Origin: SG-bin7 sp964498095
GTDB lineage: Bacteria > Bdellovibrionota > Bdellovibrionia > Bdellovibrionales > SG-bin7
Direction of reading: 5' to 3'
Assembly: GCA_964498095.1 (NCBI GenBank)
Contig: CAZCFY010000003.1
Coordinates: 124,001 to 188,000 of the forward strand
DNA length: 64,000 nt
Below, piece after piece: positions 13,921-23,221 of the stretch. Position 1 is the first letter of the stretch. Each line of letters starts with the position of its first letter. A model generated the notes under the pieces. The model saw only the letters and a list, made by a program, of their open reading frames with translations. It ran no database searches and was not told the DNA's origin. Position numbers and translations under genes: made by a program.

Positions 13921-16650
13921 TTAGCGAAAAAGCCGGGGGCAGCGTAAACTTAACGGCGCGGGATTTCGGCGCGCATAAAGCCAGAACTGCATTTCAGCAT
14001 CAAGTTGCGGTAATCTTTGCAATCTGTCCAAAATTTCCCCGGAGCGCGGCCAGGCCGAAACTAATTTCATTAATTCCTCGTTTGACATATTCGCGCCGCT
14101 TTCCATGGCACTGAGAATGTAAGGGATCGCTGCATTATCCTTATCGCGTTTGCGCAGATTCCAAATTAGTCCGTTACCCAAAACTTTTTGCACTTTGGGA
14201 CTCTTTGTTATCGCCAAATCTTCGGGGCGGCCATTTACGATCAGGTAACTTAACAAAACTTGCTCCGAGTCGGGCACAAGTTCTACACTCAAATTTCCCA
14301 TTATTAAATTTCTGGCAAGTTCCACATTGGCGTCACTTGCCTGCGCAGTTATAAATCCTATCCAAGTCGTCTGCGGCAGGTCCGGCCACTTCGGCGCCCG
14401 CAACACTGTCACTAATTCTTGTGGCTCGATACTTCCCGGTAAAGTTTTTAAAAGCCGAATGGCCTCATCCCGCATCTCAATTTGCATTTGATCGTTGGCT
14501 GTTTTTGAGAAAGCAAATTTCTTAAGTTTCGCAATTACTGCTGGGTCCGCGCGCTCGGCGAGGCCACGCATCGCCGAAATCCTAAGATAACCCTTAGCGT
14601 GGCTTTCCAATACTTGGTAAAGGTATTTTGTGGAAAATGCGTCTTTTCGCCTTATCATGCTGTTGATCGCGTGTTGCCCATATTCACCGACATGAGCATT
14701 TATAAAGCGATCCTTAAGTAATTTTAATAACTCCGGATGAGTTGAGTCACTCAAGATATTTAGCAATTGAAACCATTGGGGGTAATTAAAAGATTTTGCG
14801 AGCCAAGGAATAACTAACGACTCACGCTCGGGCAAGGTAAAGTTTTTGGCGGCCGTAACGGCGCGGTTAAAGAGTTCTAATTCATCAGAACGTAAACAAA
14901 ACCGGATTATGTTTTGTGAAACCGAAAAAGGCATTTTATCTAAAAAGGTCGTCAGAACGTCGCGCATTTCTCGGTTTTTCGAATTCCAAACCTTGCGGAT
15001 TAGGTTTTCAGCGATTGTGGAATCTTTGATTTTTGCAATTGCCAGAACGGATACAGCGCTGCCTTTGCCCAAAATGAATTCCAAAACTTTCGGCGAAACT
15101 TCGTTACCTGTGCGGGCGTACCAAGTAAATTCACTAAATTGCTGGGGTTTAAAATTTTCGGCCAGAGCTAAAACCGCTTTTACCGCAGCCGGCGCCGACA
15201 CTCTGCCAAAGCAGCGTAAAATACTATTTTTTAATCTCGTTTCGCTCGCGGTATTAAAAATTTCTAGAAGTTTCTCAAAACTCGCGTTTATAACTTCCTG
15301 ACTCTGAGGCGACTGGGCCATGGATTCTAAAAGGAGCGATAAAACTTTTTCGTCTTTAACTTGATTGATAGCAAAGTCATAAAATTCCTTTAACTCATGT
15401 GGCGATAAATGAGTAAGTTCGTTAACCATAGACAACTGACGATTATAATCCGTAGCCGCAAGTACCACCTTAAGCTCTGCGACCGTGGGAGATTTTACCT
15501 CGGCCTCGGCGGCGGGGGCTTTTATTTTGCGAAGAATTGAGCCAACAGTCTCCCCTTGCATTCGCCAAGTTTGAACCTTTTGCGCGATTTCAGCCCGGCG
15601 CTTTTTGGCGATTCTGACGTTTTCGGAGCTTTCATAATCAGATTTAATGTCGGAGGTCATTTCATCTAAATGCCGGTAAATGCCGTAAATATCATTGTTA
15701 AAAACTACGGAGTGTGCGGTTTCGTGGGCGTACTTCCAGGGGAGACTATGCTGCGGGTCCGTTGAACCATCGATAGCGCTAAACTGCCTGGCCACGCGTT
15801 TGTCGCGAATAATTACGCCGCCAAAATCAATGGCGGTGTCCGTGGAGGTTTTTTGTTTGCCACCATGGTCGTCCGTATAAATTTCGTTGGGCACAGCTAA
15901 ACCACCGCCGCGGCCAAAGTGGGCTTGTCTTAAAATCATGCCGGCCGGAATCGTGTGACCATCGTTTTTTAAAATTTTAATAGGTAGCTCGATGATGGCG
16001 TAGTTTTCGACGGTTTCAAGCTGAGTGTCGGACATATCAAATAGCATTTGAGCCGTGCGCTGACGAGATGTTTCAGCAATCGCCTCTCCAAGACTAGCCA
16101 GCCCGTCACTATGACCACGGACTCTTAATTTATTAATTTCAGCTTGGCGGCCGGCGGCGTTTTTAAAGTTGCTAACTTGCCATTGAACATCATTGGGCGA
16201 ACGCGCGCCATGACCAAACCCTTTTATGTCGACGGCTCCAATAACGTTTTTACCATCAGGGTCGATGGCCTCCATGACCGCGGAGCGTTCCCAACTTGGC
16301 GGACGGTATGCATTTTTATGCGGGCGATTTCCCGGGGAAATAGGTGAATTACGCAAATTATTTAATTTGACCTGTTCCGCACCCATGAAGGCGAAATTTT
16401 TAAGTAGCCAATCACAAATTTCTGCATCGGATAATTTGGCAATCTGTGGAAAGTCGCGCTTTAATAGCGCAAAATCAGCCCAAACAACGCGAGCGCCGTC
16501 AATCGGCACAGCGTTTTCTAAAGTTAAACGGATATTCGCCTCCGCATAATCATGTATACTTAAGGGCCGCACGGGCTCGGCGGAAAACGCGAACGAATAT
16601 CCGAATAGAAATAGGACCTTAAAAACTAAATTCACCAACCAACGCTCCAC
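13921..16650 (-). CDS. secreted protein of unknown function with C-terminal HEAT-like repeats
   Basis: 909 residues starting at a GTG, with a signal peptide-like N-terminus (hydrophobic 6-22, then FSAEP). Residues 25-340 form a domain I do not recognise. It contains AVDIKGFGHGA (139-149), HSDGLASLGEA (180-190), TAIDFGG (272-278, a kinase-like DFG) and HETAH (309-313, an HExxH pattern). From about 390 to the end the protein is a chain of helical pairs of HEAT or TPR-like character, suiting a protein-binding solenoid. The DFG and HExxH matches are short and may be chance. It lies downstream of the porin gene on the same strand, 80 bases away. Function unknown, probably exported. Confidence 0.7.
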   Translation of the reverse strand: MERWLVNLVFKVLFLFGYSFAFSAEPVRPLSIHDYAEANIRLTLENAVPIDGARVVWADFALLKRDFPQIAKLSDAEICDWLLKNFAFMGAEQVKLNNLRNSPISPGNRPHKNAYRPPSWERSAVMEAIDPDGKNVIGAVDIKGFGHGARSPNDVQWQVSNFKNAAGRQAEINKLRVRGHSDGLASLGEAIAETSRQRTAQMLFDMSDTQLETVENYAIIELPIKILKNDGHTIPAGMILRQAHFGRGGGLAVPNEIYTDDHGGKQKTSTDTAIDFGGVIIRDKRVARQFSAIDGSTDPQHSLPWKYAHETAHSVVFNNDIYGIYRHLDEMTSDIKSDYESSENVRIAKKRRAEIAQKVQTWRMQGETVGSILRKIKAPAAEAEVKSPTVAELKVVLAATDYNRQLSMVNELTHLSPHELKEFYDFAINQVKDEKVLSLLLESMAQSPQSQEVINASFEKLLEIFNTASETRLKNSILRCFGRVSAPAAVKAVLALAENFKPQQFSEFTWYARTGNEVSPKVLEFILGKGSAVSVLAIAKIKDSTIAENLIRKVWNSKNREMRDVLTTFLDKMPFSVSQNIIRFCLRSDELELFNRAVTAAKNFTLPERESLVIPWLAKSFNYPQWFQLLNILSDSTHPELLKLLKDRFINAHVGEYGQHAINSMIRRKDAFSTKYLYQVLESHAKGYLRISAMRGLAERADPAVIAKLKKFAFSKTANDQMQIEMRDEAIRLLKTLPGSIEPQELVTVLRAPKWPDLPQTTWIGFITAQASDANVELARNLIMGNLSVELVPDSEQVLLSYLIVNGRPEDLAITKSPKVQKVLGNGLIWNLRKRDKDNAAIPYILSAMESGANMSNEELMKLVSAWPRSGEILDRLQRLPQLDAEMQFWLYARRNPAPLSLRCPRLFR

Positions 16651-16730
16651 ATTTAGTCTGTTTTTCTATTAATTTAAGCTATATAATGCGTTAGATCAAA
16701 TTCTAATACAGGCCCTGAAATTTTTACACT

Positions 16731-17753
16731 TTAGAATTTCGCCTGGAAAGCTAAAACCGTTAAATCACCGCTTATGTTCGCTTGAGTCTGATAAGACCCG
16801 CCATTCCCTTTGGCGTTTCGTAGGTTTGAATAACCAAGTTGAATTTCGGCATTGGTTTTTAATACTTGATAGTTCAGGCTCGCCGAAGTTACTTCCGAGA
16901 TTTGTTCGGGGGTAGATTTGGTATTTAAATTTTCATACCGCGCGACAAGTTGAAACTGGGACGCAAATTGATAACCCAACGTAACGACACCGCCAACAGT
17001 CTCGGTCTCATCCGCCTTGGTCGAAATATAATCCAAAACTAAGAGCCACGAATCGTATTCAAACATGTAATCGATACCGGCTTGTGTGTTTATCGTTTTT
17101 GTCCCGGTTTGGTCGCCGGCCACCATGCTGCCACCATAAAGACCCAGCTTATTTTTTCCAAAATCATATTCGGCGCGGGCATTTACATCTTTACTGGAAT
17201 TCGTTTCGTCGAGATTTGTGCTTTTGCCGTTACTGTTGACTCCGTTTGAAACCATGAAATTAATTTTTCCATTTTCGAGGAAATTGTAATTGAACATGAC
17301 TCCTATATCGCGACGGTCTCCATAGGCACGTGTTACCATGGAACGCTCGGGGAGCAAAAGATCCCCCGACGATCTCCCCGACTCCCAATTCATTGGTGTT
17401 TTCATTTGGCCCATTACGATTTCTAAGTAAGGAGTAATATTAAAGCCAACGCCAATATCCTGCAGCACTTTTCCATCGTCAATTTGTGGCGTTGCGTATT
17501 TTAACGTTTTTGCAATATCCATCACCGCAAACCAGCGTGTACCCTCGACCACACTCCCGCTTAATTTAACCTCGGCCCGGCGAATTTTGAAATTTTCTTC
17601 GACAGCGGATCCCGTCGTCGTGTCATGTACGAACCAGGTTTGCAGGAGGCCATTGAGTTTTGCTTTTCCGCCAACCTCTAAAGTCTCCGCGAAAACTGTG
17701 ACCGGTAAATAGAAAAAGCCGCTAAGAATATTAATGCACAGGAGTTTTTTCAT
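16731..17753 (-). CDS. outer-membrane porin, OprO/OprP (phosphate-selective) family
   Basis: 340 residues with a signal peptide (residues 1-22, ending VFA) and a terminal Phe (FQAKF), as expected for a beta-barrel. Early motifs KIRRAEVKLSG (57-67) and FAVMDIAKTLK fit the OprO/OprP group, followed by YLEIVMGQMKTPMNWE (109-124) and repeated amphipathic strands. These porins pass phosphate, pyrophosphate or other anions. A GGAGGT ribosome site precedes the ATG. A phosphate-binding protein gene (pstS) lies 8 kb away, which fits but does not prove phosphate uptake. The protein is shorter than Pseudomonas OprP (about 440 residues). Confidence 0.85.
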   Translation of the reverse strand: MKKLLCINILSGFFYLPVTVFAETLEVGGKAKLNGLLQTWFVHDTTTGSAVEENFKIRRAEVKLSGSVVEGTRWFAVMDIAKTLKYATPQIDDGKVLQDIGVGFNITPYLEIVMGQMKTPMNWESGRSSGDLLLPERSMVTRAYGDRRDIGVMFNYNFLENGKINFMVSNGVNSNGKSTNLDETNSSKDVNARAEYDFGKNKLGLYGGSMVAGDQTGTKTINTQAGIDYMFEYDSWLLVLDYISTKADETETVGGVVTLGYQFASQFQLVARYENLNTKSTPEQISEVTSASLNYQVLKTNAEIQLGYSNLRNAKGNGGSYQTQANISGDLTVLAFQAKF

Positions 17754-17860
17754 ACCTCCGATGTTGGATGATCCTTCAAATAGTCGTCAAGGTCTATTGA
17801 CACCCCATTTAAGATCTAACTAAAATCTAATAATCTGAAATCATTTCAAGGAGGAATAGA

Positions 17861-18178
17861 ATGAAACAGATAGTTCAAGGAACATTGGTCGCCGCTGCAC
17901 TTGCTGGGTTAATGAGCGCTGAAGTTCTCGCCGCCGACAAAGCCAAAGGAAAGGCAAAAAAAGAAGAAAAAAAAGCCGACAAAGCCGCCGACGGAAAAAC
18001 GGTTCGCTGTTTTGGCATTAACTCGTGTAAAGGCCAATCCGAATGTTCCGTCGATAAGAGCCACGCCTGCGGCGGCAAAAATACTTGCAAAGGCAAAGGC
18101 TGGATAAATGTCGCCGCCGATAAATGCACGGGCGAAGGCGCCAAAGTATTAGAAGGCGAACCTACTCACAAAATGTAA
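17861..18178 (+). CDS. bufferin-like Cys-rich periplasmic metallophore precursor
   Basis: 105 residues: signal peptide (1-24, ending VLA), a Lys/Ala/Glu-rich linker (25-48), then six cysteines in a CFGINSCKGQSEC / HACGGKNTCKGKGW pattern and a last DKC. The CxGxNSCKG and CKGKGW repeats match the BufA2 group of bufferins, RiPP copper-binding peptides whose cysteines are modified by an MNIO (DUF692) enzyme with a DUF2063 partner. No such partner gene is beside it: the next gene is argS, 45 bases downstream. The ribosome site AAGGAGG is strong. Either the maturase is elsewhere or the peptide works unmodified. Family assignment rests on motif memory, so moderate confidence. Confidence 0.65.
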   Translation: MKQIVQGTLVAAALAGLMSAEVLAADKAKGKAKKEEKKADKAADGKTVRCFGINSCKGQSECSVDKSHACGGKNTCKGKGWINVAADKCTGEGAKVLEGEPTHKM

Positions 18179-18223
18179 ATTAGTTCTACCCATTGGCGGG
18201 GATTCGCTGGTAGTGTAATTACT

Positions 18224-19960
18224 ATGATTACCCTGCACGACCCCGTTAAGCTTCACTTGGCGAAAAAAATTTCCGCTATCGCCGGGACCGATATAGCTGT
18301 TATCTATCAGGCGCTAGTACAACCGCCGAATCCTGACATGGGTGATTTAGCTTTTGGCTGTTTCCAATTAGCCAAAGAGCAAAAGAAAGCTCCGCCCGTC
18401 ATTGCTAAAGAACTTAGTGAAAAATTAAGCGCCGATAATCTCATTGATAAGGCCCTCCCCGCCGGGCCCTACATTAATTTTATTTTAAAAAGCCAGGGCG
18501 TGGGCGACCTTATTGGCGATAAAATTTTTACCGGCGAGTATTTTAAAACCAAACTCGTCGAGAATTCTCCGCGCATGATGATCGAATACTCGCAACCCAA
18601 CACACATAAAGAACTCCACGTGGGCCACATGCGCAATCTCTCCTTAGGTAACGCTTTAGTACGCATTTTGCGCTACGCCGGGTATAATATTCTTACCTCC
18701 ACTTTTCCCGGCGACATGGGAACCCATGTGGCCAAATGTCTTTGGTACATGAAATACCACAATAAAGAAAAACCACCCGCGGAGCAAAAGGGCGAATGGT
18801 TAGGTAAATTATATTCCAAAGGCCATCTTAAGTTAGAAGATGATGCCGGCACACCCCAGGAAGAAAAAAATAAAGCAGAACTTACGGCAATAATAAAACA
18901 GCTCGAAGCAAGATCCGGCGAATATTATGATCTTTGGAAGGAAACCCGCCAGTGGTCAATTGAGCTTATGGAAGCCGTCTACGCGTGGGCTGGAGTTAAA
19001 TTTGATTTTTGGTATTGGGAATCCGAGGTTGATAGCGATTCGGTAAAGTTAGTCCGCCGCTTTCATAGCGACGGAAAACTCATTGAGTCTGAGGGGGCTG
19101 TTGGACTTGATCTCACAAAAGAAAATCTAGGCTTTGTATTGTTGCTTAAGACCGACGGCACTGGGCTCTACGCCACCAAGGATTTAGAACTCGCCCGCCG
19201 CAAGTTTGAGGAGCATAAAATTGAACGCAGTATTTATGTCGTAGATATGCGCCAGGCCATGCATTTTAAGCAGGTGTTTCGCACCTTAGAAATTTTAGGC
19301 TTTCCGCAGGCGAAACAGTGCTTTCACTTACAATATAATTTCGTGGAACTTCCCGACGGCGCCATGAGCTCGCGTAAAGGAAATATTATTCCTTTAATCG
19401 AACTTATCCATCAAATGGAACAAACGGTAAAAGATCAGTACTTGTCGCGCTATAAGGACGAGTGGTCACAAAAGGATATTGATTTGGCGGCAGAACAGGT
19501 TGCAAAAGGCGCGATCTTTTATGGTATGAACAAGATGGATAACAATAAAAAAATTGTTTTCGACATGAAGGAATGGCTTAAGCTCGATGGCGAATCGGGA
19601 CCCTTTATTCAATATTCGTATGCCCGCATTTCAAGTCTTTGCCGGAAACTCAATTTCTCCAAAGACAATAAACCCAATTGGTCGGCCCTCACCGAGAAAT
19701 CAGAGAAGTCTTTACTGGCATTTTTGGCCAACTTTAACACCGTCATCGTAAGTAGCGCCGAAAATTTTAAACCCCTAAGCCTTTGCAGTTATCTTTACGA
19801 TTTAGCCAAGAAATTTAATTTATTTTATCATGAATGTCCCGTCGCCAATGCGCCGAGCGAAGAATTAAAAGCCACACGTTTAGCTTTAAGTTTTGCGACC
19901 GGCGAAATTCTTAAAAAAGGTTTAGACCTTCTAGGTATTCCCGCTCCCGAAAAAATGTAA
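18224..19960 (+). CDS. argS: arginyl-tRNA synthetase
   Basis: 578 residues, normal for class Ia ArgRS, which charges tRNA-Arg. N-terminal Add-1 domain (1-110) carries PNPDMGDLAFGCF. The HIGH motif appears as HVGHMRN (134-140) after EYSQPNTHKELH. The KMSKS-like signature is MSSRKGN (about 380-386) in PDGAMSSRKGNII. The C-terminal DALR anticodon-binding domain ends in GLDLLGIPAPEKM, typical of the family. The ATG has only a weak ribosome site. A 278-base gap with two hairpins follows. Confidence 0.96.
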   Translation: MITLHDPVKLHLAKKISAIAGTDIAVIYQALVQPPNPDMGDLAFGCFQLAKEQKKAPPVIAKELSEKLSADNLIDKALPAGPYINFILKSQGVGDLIGDKIFTGEYFKTKLVENSPRMMIEYSQPNTHKELHVGHMRNLSLGNALVRILRYAGYNILTSTFPGDMGTHVAKCLWYMKYHNKEKPPAEQKGEWLGKLYSKGHLKLEDDAGTPQEEKNKAELTAIIKQLEARSGEYYDLWKETRQWSIELMEAVYAWAGVKFDFWYWESEVDSDSVKLVRRFHSDGKLIESEGAVGLDLTKENLGFVLLLKTDGTGLYATKDLELARRKFEEHKIERSIYVVDMRQAMHFKQVFRTLEILGFPQAKQCFHLQYNFVELPDGAMSSRKGNIIPLIELIHQMEQTVKDQYLSRYKDEWSQKDIDLAAEQVAKGAIFYGMNKMDNNKKIVFDMKEWLKLDGESGPFIQYSYARISSLCRKLNFSKDNKPNWSALTEKSEKSLLAFLANFNTVIVSSAENFKPLSLCSYLYDLAKKFNLFYHECPVANAPSEELKATRLALSFATGEILKKGLDLLGIPAPEKM

Positions 19961-20238
19961 AAAAAGAATCTCTATTTTGGCACGCAAATAACTTTCCCGG
20001 CATTGGGATTGCTTTAACTAATCGTGAACGCAGGAAGCATTCAACAACGGTGACTGAGCCATGCATGGCTGACAATTGTTGGAGCCTGTAAATGAGTTGT
20101 TCACTTTATACGATGCCCCCGCAGCCCGCACCGATAGAGCCCCCTTCCCCCCTATAAATTTCGGTGCGGGCTGTCCTAACTTCTTCTTTACTTATCAATA
20201 TTCAGATGGTCCAATTTTGTTAAATCAAAGGAGGATTT
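19961..20238. other. intergenic region with two strong hairpins
   Basis: No gene is seen in these 278 bases. Two inverted repeats stand out. The first has caacaa (20042-20047) pairing with ttgttg (20076-20081) around a perfect 14-base palindrome agccatgcatggct (20057-20070). The second has 13 paired bases, cagcccgcaccga (20123-20135) with tcggtgcgggctg (20161-20173), around a 25-base C-rich loop. Neither is followed by a run of T, so they are not textbook terminators. They may end argS transcription with help, form a small RNA or leader, or act at DNA level. A strong ribosome site (AAAGGAGG, 20228-20235) precedes the next gene. Confidence 0.5.
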
Positions 20239-21363
20239 ATGTTTAAGAAGCTTATTTTTCTTTCTCTGCTTCCCGTTCTGTCGCAGGCAGCTCCCCAATT
20301 TGAAATCGAAGCGGTTGACCGCGCCGCCAAAGGAAACCGCGTTGTGCAGTTAATGATTCGCCCGGATGGCAGTCAGCATTTGGTGTACACTGGCTGTTCC
20401 GATACCGCGTGTAATGATAGTGAACTTTTTTATGCGAATCGCAGTGGCAATTCTGATTGGACAACGACCTCGGTAGATAATTCCGGAGACGATACCGGAT
20501 GGTTTCCCTCAATAAGTTTTAATGATAGTGGAATTCCGCATATTTTTTATGCTGATCATTACAAACAAAAATTATGGTACGCGACTTTAAATGGAGGCAG
20601 CTGGAAAAAATCTCAAATAGGTTCTGGACGTGGCGGTTGGTGGACCTCTTCCGTAGCCGCAAATGGCAAGGTCTATATGGCCCACACAAAATTGCCAAAA
20701 TCTGGCTGGGAAAATGCCGCACTCGAAGTTGGTACTCTTGAAAACGGCAAATGGACTTTTGAAACCGTAGATGCCGCCCGCAATGCCGGTTGGTTTACGT
20801 CCGCCGCCATTCTACCCGACGGCAATCCCGTAATTAGTTATAATGCTGTCTTTAATCAACCCGTCGGCGCCATCAAAATTGCGTATAAGAAAAATAATAA
20901 ATGGCAAATTGTGGATATCGATGACATTTCGATTAAGCATCACGTGACTGTTGATAAGCAAGGCTTCCTACATGTTGTTTATCAAAAAGTATCGCCAATC
21001 TCTTCAGATAAGTTTCCCGATGGTTTACATGACTTGATGTACGCGACCAATGCGCCAAACGGCAACTGGCACCGCGAAAAACTGCAAGAAGGTGGAACGG
21101 GTAATGTCGCTGACACCGGCACGTTCCCCCGCATTACCGTGGACGCTAAGGGTGGCCTTCATATGGCGTATATTATTAATCGCCAAAATTTAGCTTATGC
21201 GCGTAAACCAACGGCGAGTTCGGCATGGGAGTACACGACTATCGATGAGATGGGAGCGTCAATATACCCATGGATAGAAACGGATTCACAGGGGCAAGTT
21301 CATATCGCCTGGGAAAAATCTGGCCGCGTCATGTATGCCCTCTGTAAAGACTGCGCACTCTAG
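20239..21363 (+). CDS. secreted beta-propeller protein (sialidase-like repeats)
   Basis: 374 residues with a signal peptide (1-17, ending SQA). About seven repeats share a core in which a Gly/Asp turn is followed by His-x-x-Tyr: GSQHLVYTG, GIPHIFYAD, GKVYMAHTK, GNPVISYNA, GFLHVVYQK, GGLHMAYII, GQVHIAWEK. Spacing of about 45-50 residues fits one blade per repeat, so a six- or seven-bladed propeller is likely. No enzyme residues can be assigned. Two Cys pairs (TGCSDTAC near the start, LCKDC at the end) may clasp the ring. The next secreted gene follows after 9 bases, suggesting one transcript. Confidence 0.75.
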   Translation: MFKKLIFLSLLPVLSQAAPQFEIEAVDRAAKGNRVVQLMIRPDGSQHLVYTGCSDTACNDSELFYANRSGNSDWTTTSVDNSGDDTGWFPSISFNDSGIPHIFYADHYKQKLWYATLNGGSWKKSQIGSGRGGWWTSSVAANGKVYMAHTKLPKSGWENAALEVGTLENGKWTFETVDAARNAGWFTSAAILPDGNPVISYNAVFNQPVGAIKIAYKKNNKWQIVDIDDISIKHHVTVDKQGFLHVVYQKVSPISSDKFPDGLHDLMYATNAPNGNWHREKLQEGGTGNVADTGTFPRITVDAKGGLHMAYIINRQNLAYARKPTASSAWEYTTIDEMGASIYPWIETDSQGQVHIAWEKSGRVMYALCKDCAL

Positions 21364-21372
21364 GAAACAAAA

Positions 21373-21771
21373 ATGAAAAAGATTTTATTTACAATTTTTT
21401 TTGTAACTCTCGCCCAAACAGTTGTTTGGGCCGCAGAGCCTACTATTTTCGGGGATTGGGTTCGTTCGGTTAAAGTTAACGACGAGCTCACTCTGCACAT
21501 GCGGCTAAATGTGACTGCTACTCACTCCACCTTCGGCATGACTTGTGTCGTAAACGGCCACAAGGGCGATGTTGAAGTCAAAATTGCGACTAAGGTTGAC
21601 GGCTGGAATTTTGAACTTTTGGAAGAGGGCTATGCCAGCAAGGATGTCGGGGATTTTGATTGCCACCTAAATTTTAGCCCCAGCGTTTGGACATATGATT
21701 TAATGGGAGATCAAATAAAGTTAGTCACCAATTTAGGTGAATTGCTTTTTATGAACCGACCGAAGAAATAA
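21373..21771 (+). CDS. small secreted protein, unknown function
   Basis: 132 residues with a signal peptide (1-20, ending VWA). The mature part has two cysteines (MTCVVNG and DFDCHLN) that could form a disulfide, and alternating beta-type segments such as LTLHMRLNVTAT and WTYDLMGDQIKLV, suggesting a small beta-sandwich. It has some likeness to the 98-residue convergent gene 105 bases downstream: both have a single beta domain with short Cys-containing strands. It follows the beta-propeller gene by 9 bases, so the two probably share a message. No family recognised. Confidence 0.65.
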   Translation: MKKILFTIFFVTLAQTVVWAAEPTIFGDWVRSVKVNDELTLHMRLNVTATHSTFGMTCVVNGHKGDVEVKIATKVDGWNFELLEEGYASKDVGDFDCHLNFSPSVWTYDLMGDQIKLVTNLGELLFMNRPKK

Positions 21772-21875
21772 AGTGCAGTCCCCTCACGGCCCTATTTTCT
21801 TGATTTGGTAAGGCGAAAAGTATTTTTGATCTCGGCGCGGGTAAGGAAAATCCCGAACGAAGAAGATCTAAAGTT

Positions 21876-22172
21876 TTACTTCGCGGAACAAGACAGAAAA
21901 AACGTACCGCTCGACAATCCTGCCGTCATTTCACTCTTTTGACCTTGTTGCGGCCAGTTCACAACAGTTTGTAAATTAAGATCCACATGATCATTTTGGC
22001 TCGTGACCTTCATCGCCAGAAACTTACCTTCAGGTTTTACTTGCAGCAAAAAAGTTTGCGCAAAGCGCCCTTCATAAGTGCCGTTAGCGTCCGTTTTGAA
22101 GTTCATGGTGCTAACTTGAGAGCCGTTATTAAAAAATGCCGTACATGTTAAAATAAGCGCAAGGTTTGTCAT
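21876..22172 (-). CDS. small secreted beta-rich protein, unknown function
   Basis: 98 residues with a short hydrophobic start (MTNLALILTCTAFF) that may be a truncated or unusual signal peptide, then beta-type segments MNFKTDANGTYEGRF, FLLQVKPEGKFLAMKV and a C-terminal TFFLSCSAK. Two cysteines (10 and 95) could pair. The start lacks a good ribosome site, so the true start may differ. Convergent with the 132-residue gene and divergent from the alpha/beta hydrolase gene. No family recognised. Confidence 0.5.
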   Translation of the reverse strand: MTNLALILTCTAFFNNGSQVSTMNFKTDANGTYEGRFAQTFLLQVKPEGKFLAMKVTSQNDHVDLNLQTVVNWPQQGQKSEMTAGLSSGTFFLSCSAK

Positions 22173-22294
22173 AATACCTATGAAATTACATCAAGTTGAC
22201 GCATTCCCCTAATTTTAAATAGGGCCATGAATTTTTTACAATTTGGCATAACCTCTGCAATTCAACTCCACGATTCGATCTCTGAGAGGTAATA

Positions 22295-23221
22295 ATGAAT
22301 CCATTGGCTTTCGTCGCTCAACGTTCTCCAAATTTCGTCAGGTTAGCTGGTATTTTGTCATTATTTTTTGCCCACTTAGCTTTGGCAGGCACCGATTGTC
22401 CAACGCCATGGCTAGGTCAAAACGGTACTGAGAACTGTGATCTCGTGGATTATAAGGGCCATCAAATTCGCGCGGGTTACTTCCCGGAAGACTCAACATT
22501 ACCTTTTCTTGGCAACGTAATTTATTTGCAAGGGCTTGGTGATTCCATGCTAAACCACGCCCCCTTGTTTAAAATGATTTCGAATCTGGGCTTTCGTGTG
22601 CTTGCATTTGATTATCCCGGTCAAGGCGGCTCAAGCGGCAGCATGAATTCAACCCGTATTGATAAAATCATCGAGATGGCAACGTTAATACAAAAGAAAT
22701 ATGCGCGGGCGGGAGGGAAATTCTCGGATACAATACTAGGATGGTCCACTGGCGGATTGGCGGCTTATAAACTCGCAGCCCTTGAACGCTTTAAGCGCGT
22801 GATAATGATTACTCCCGGCATTGCCCCTAAGCTGTTTGTGGGGGAAGGCTTTCCCACTTTTGAAATTACGATACGTACGCTTACGCGCAATTTATTTAGA
22901 ACGGAACCCGATCCGCATATAGACCCCATTAGACCAACAAGTCCCCTGAAGGTCCCCTTATTCTCACAAGACCTTTTACGGACGGCGCGCGCTTCAAAAG
23001 CATGGAGAATTAATCCGAAAATCAAAGGACTCGTGCTTCTAAGTAGTACGGATGATACCTATACCGATCCCATCGCAACAATGGGTGTCTTGCAGGAAAA
23101 AGCGCCGCACTTTTTGCGCCGTTGGTTTCTGGGTGGATCGCTCCATGAGCTTGATAATGAGATTCCCGAAGTTAGCGAAAATCTTAGATCAATGATCGCT
23201 AACTTCTTACAAAAAGAATAA
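22295..23221 (+). CDS. secreted alpha/beta hydrolase
   Basis: 308 residues. An N-terminal hydrophobic stretch (about 13-32, ending LALAG) looks like a signal peptide. The alpha/beta hydrolase fold is marked by NVIYLQGLGDS (about 74-84, the oxyanion-hole strand), FDYPGQGGSSG (about 107-117), and the nucleophile elbow GWSTGG (about 148-153, Ser at 150). The acid and base are likely the Asp in SSTDDTYTDP and the His in GGSLHELDNE near the C-terminus. The overall form matches lysophospholipase or esterase-like exported hydrolases. Substrate unknown. It ends one base before the convergent glycine-rich gene. Confidence 0.82.
   Translation: MNPLAFVAQRSPNFVRLAGILSLFFAHLALAGTDCPTPWLGQNGTENCDLVDYKGHQIRAGYFPEDSTLPFLGNVIYLQGLGDSMLNHAPLFKMISNLGFRVLAFDYPGQGGSSGSMNSTRIDKIIEMATLIQKKYARAGGKFSDTILGWSTGGLAAYKLAALERFKRVIMITPGIAPKLFVGEGFPTFEITIRTLTRNLFRTEPDPHIDPIRPTSPLKVPLFSQDLLRTARASKAWRINPKIKGLVLLSSTDDTYTDPIATMGVLQEKAPHFLRRWFLGGSLHELDNEIPEVSENLRSMIANFLQKE

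Noticed and set aside
13921..16650. Calling the 909-residue protein a zinc metalloprotease from HETAH
   Set aside because: A five-residue match alone in an unrecognised domain is too weak; no third ligand is evident.
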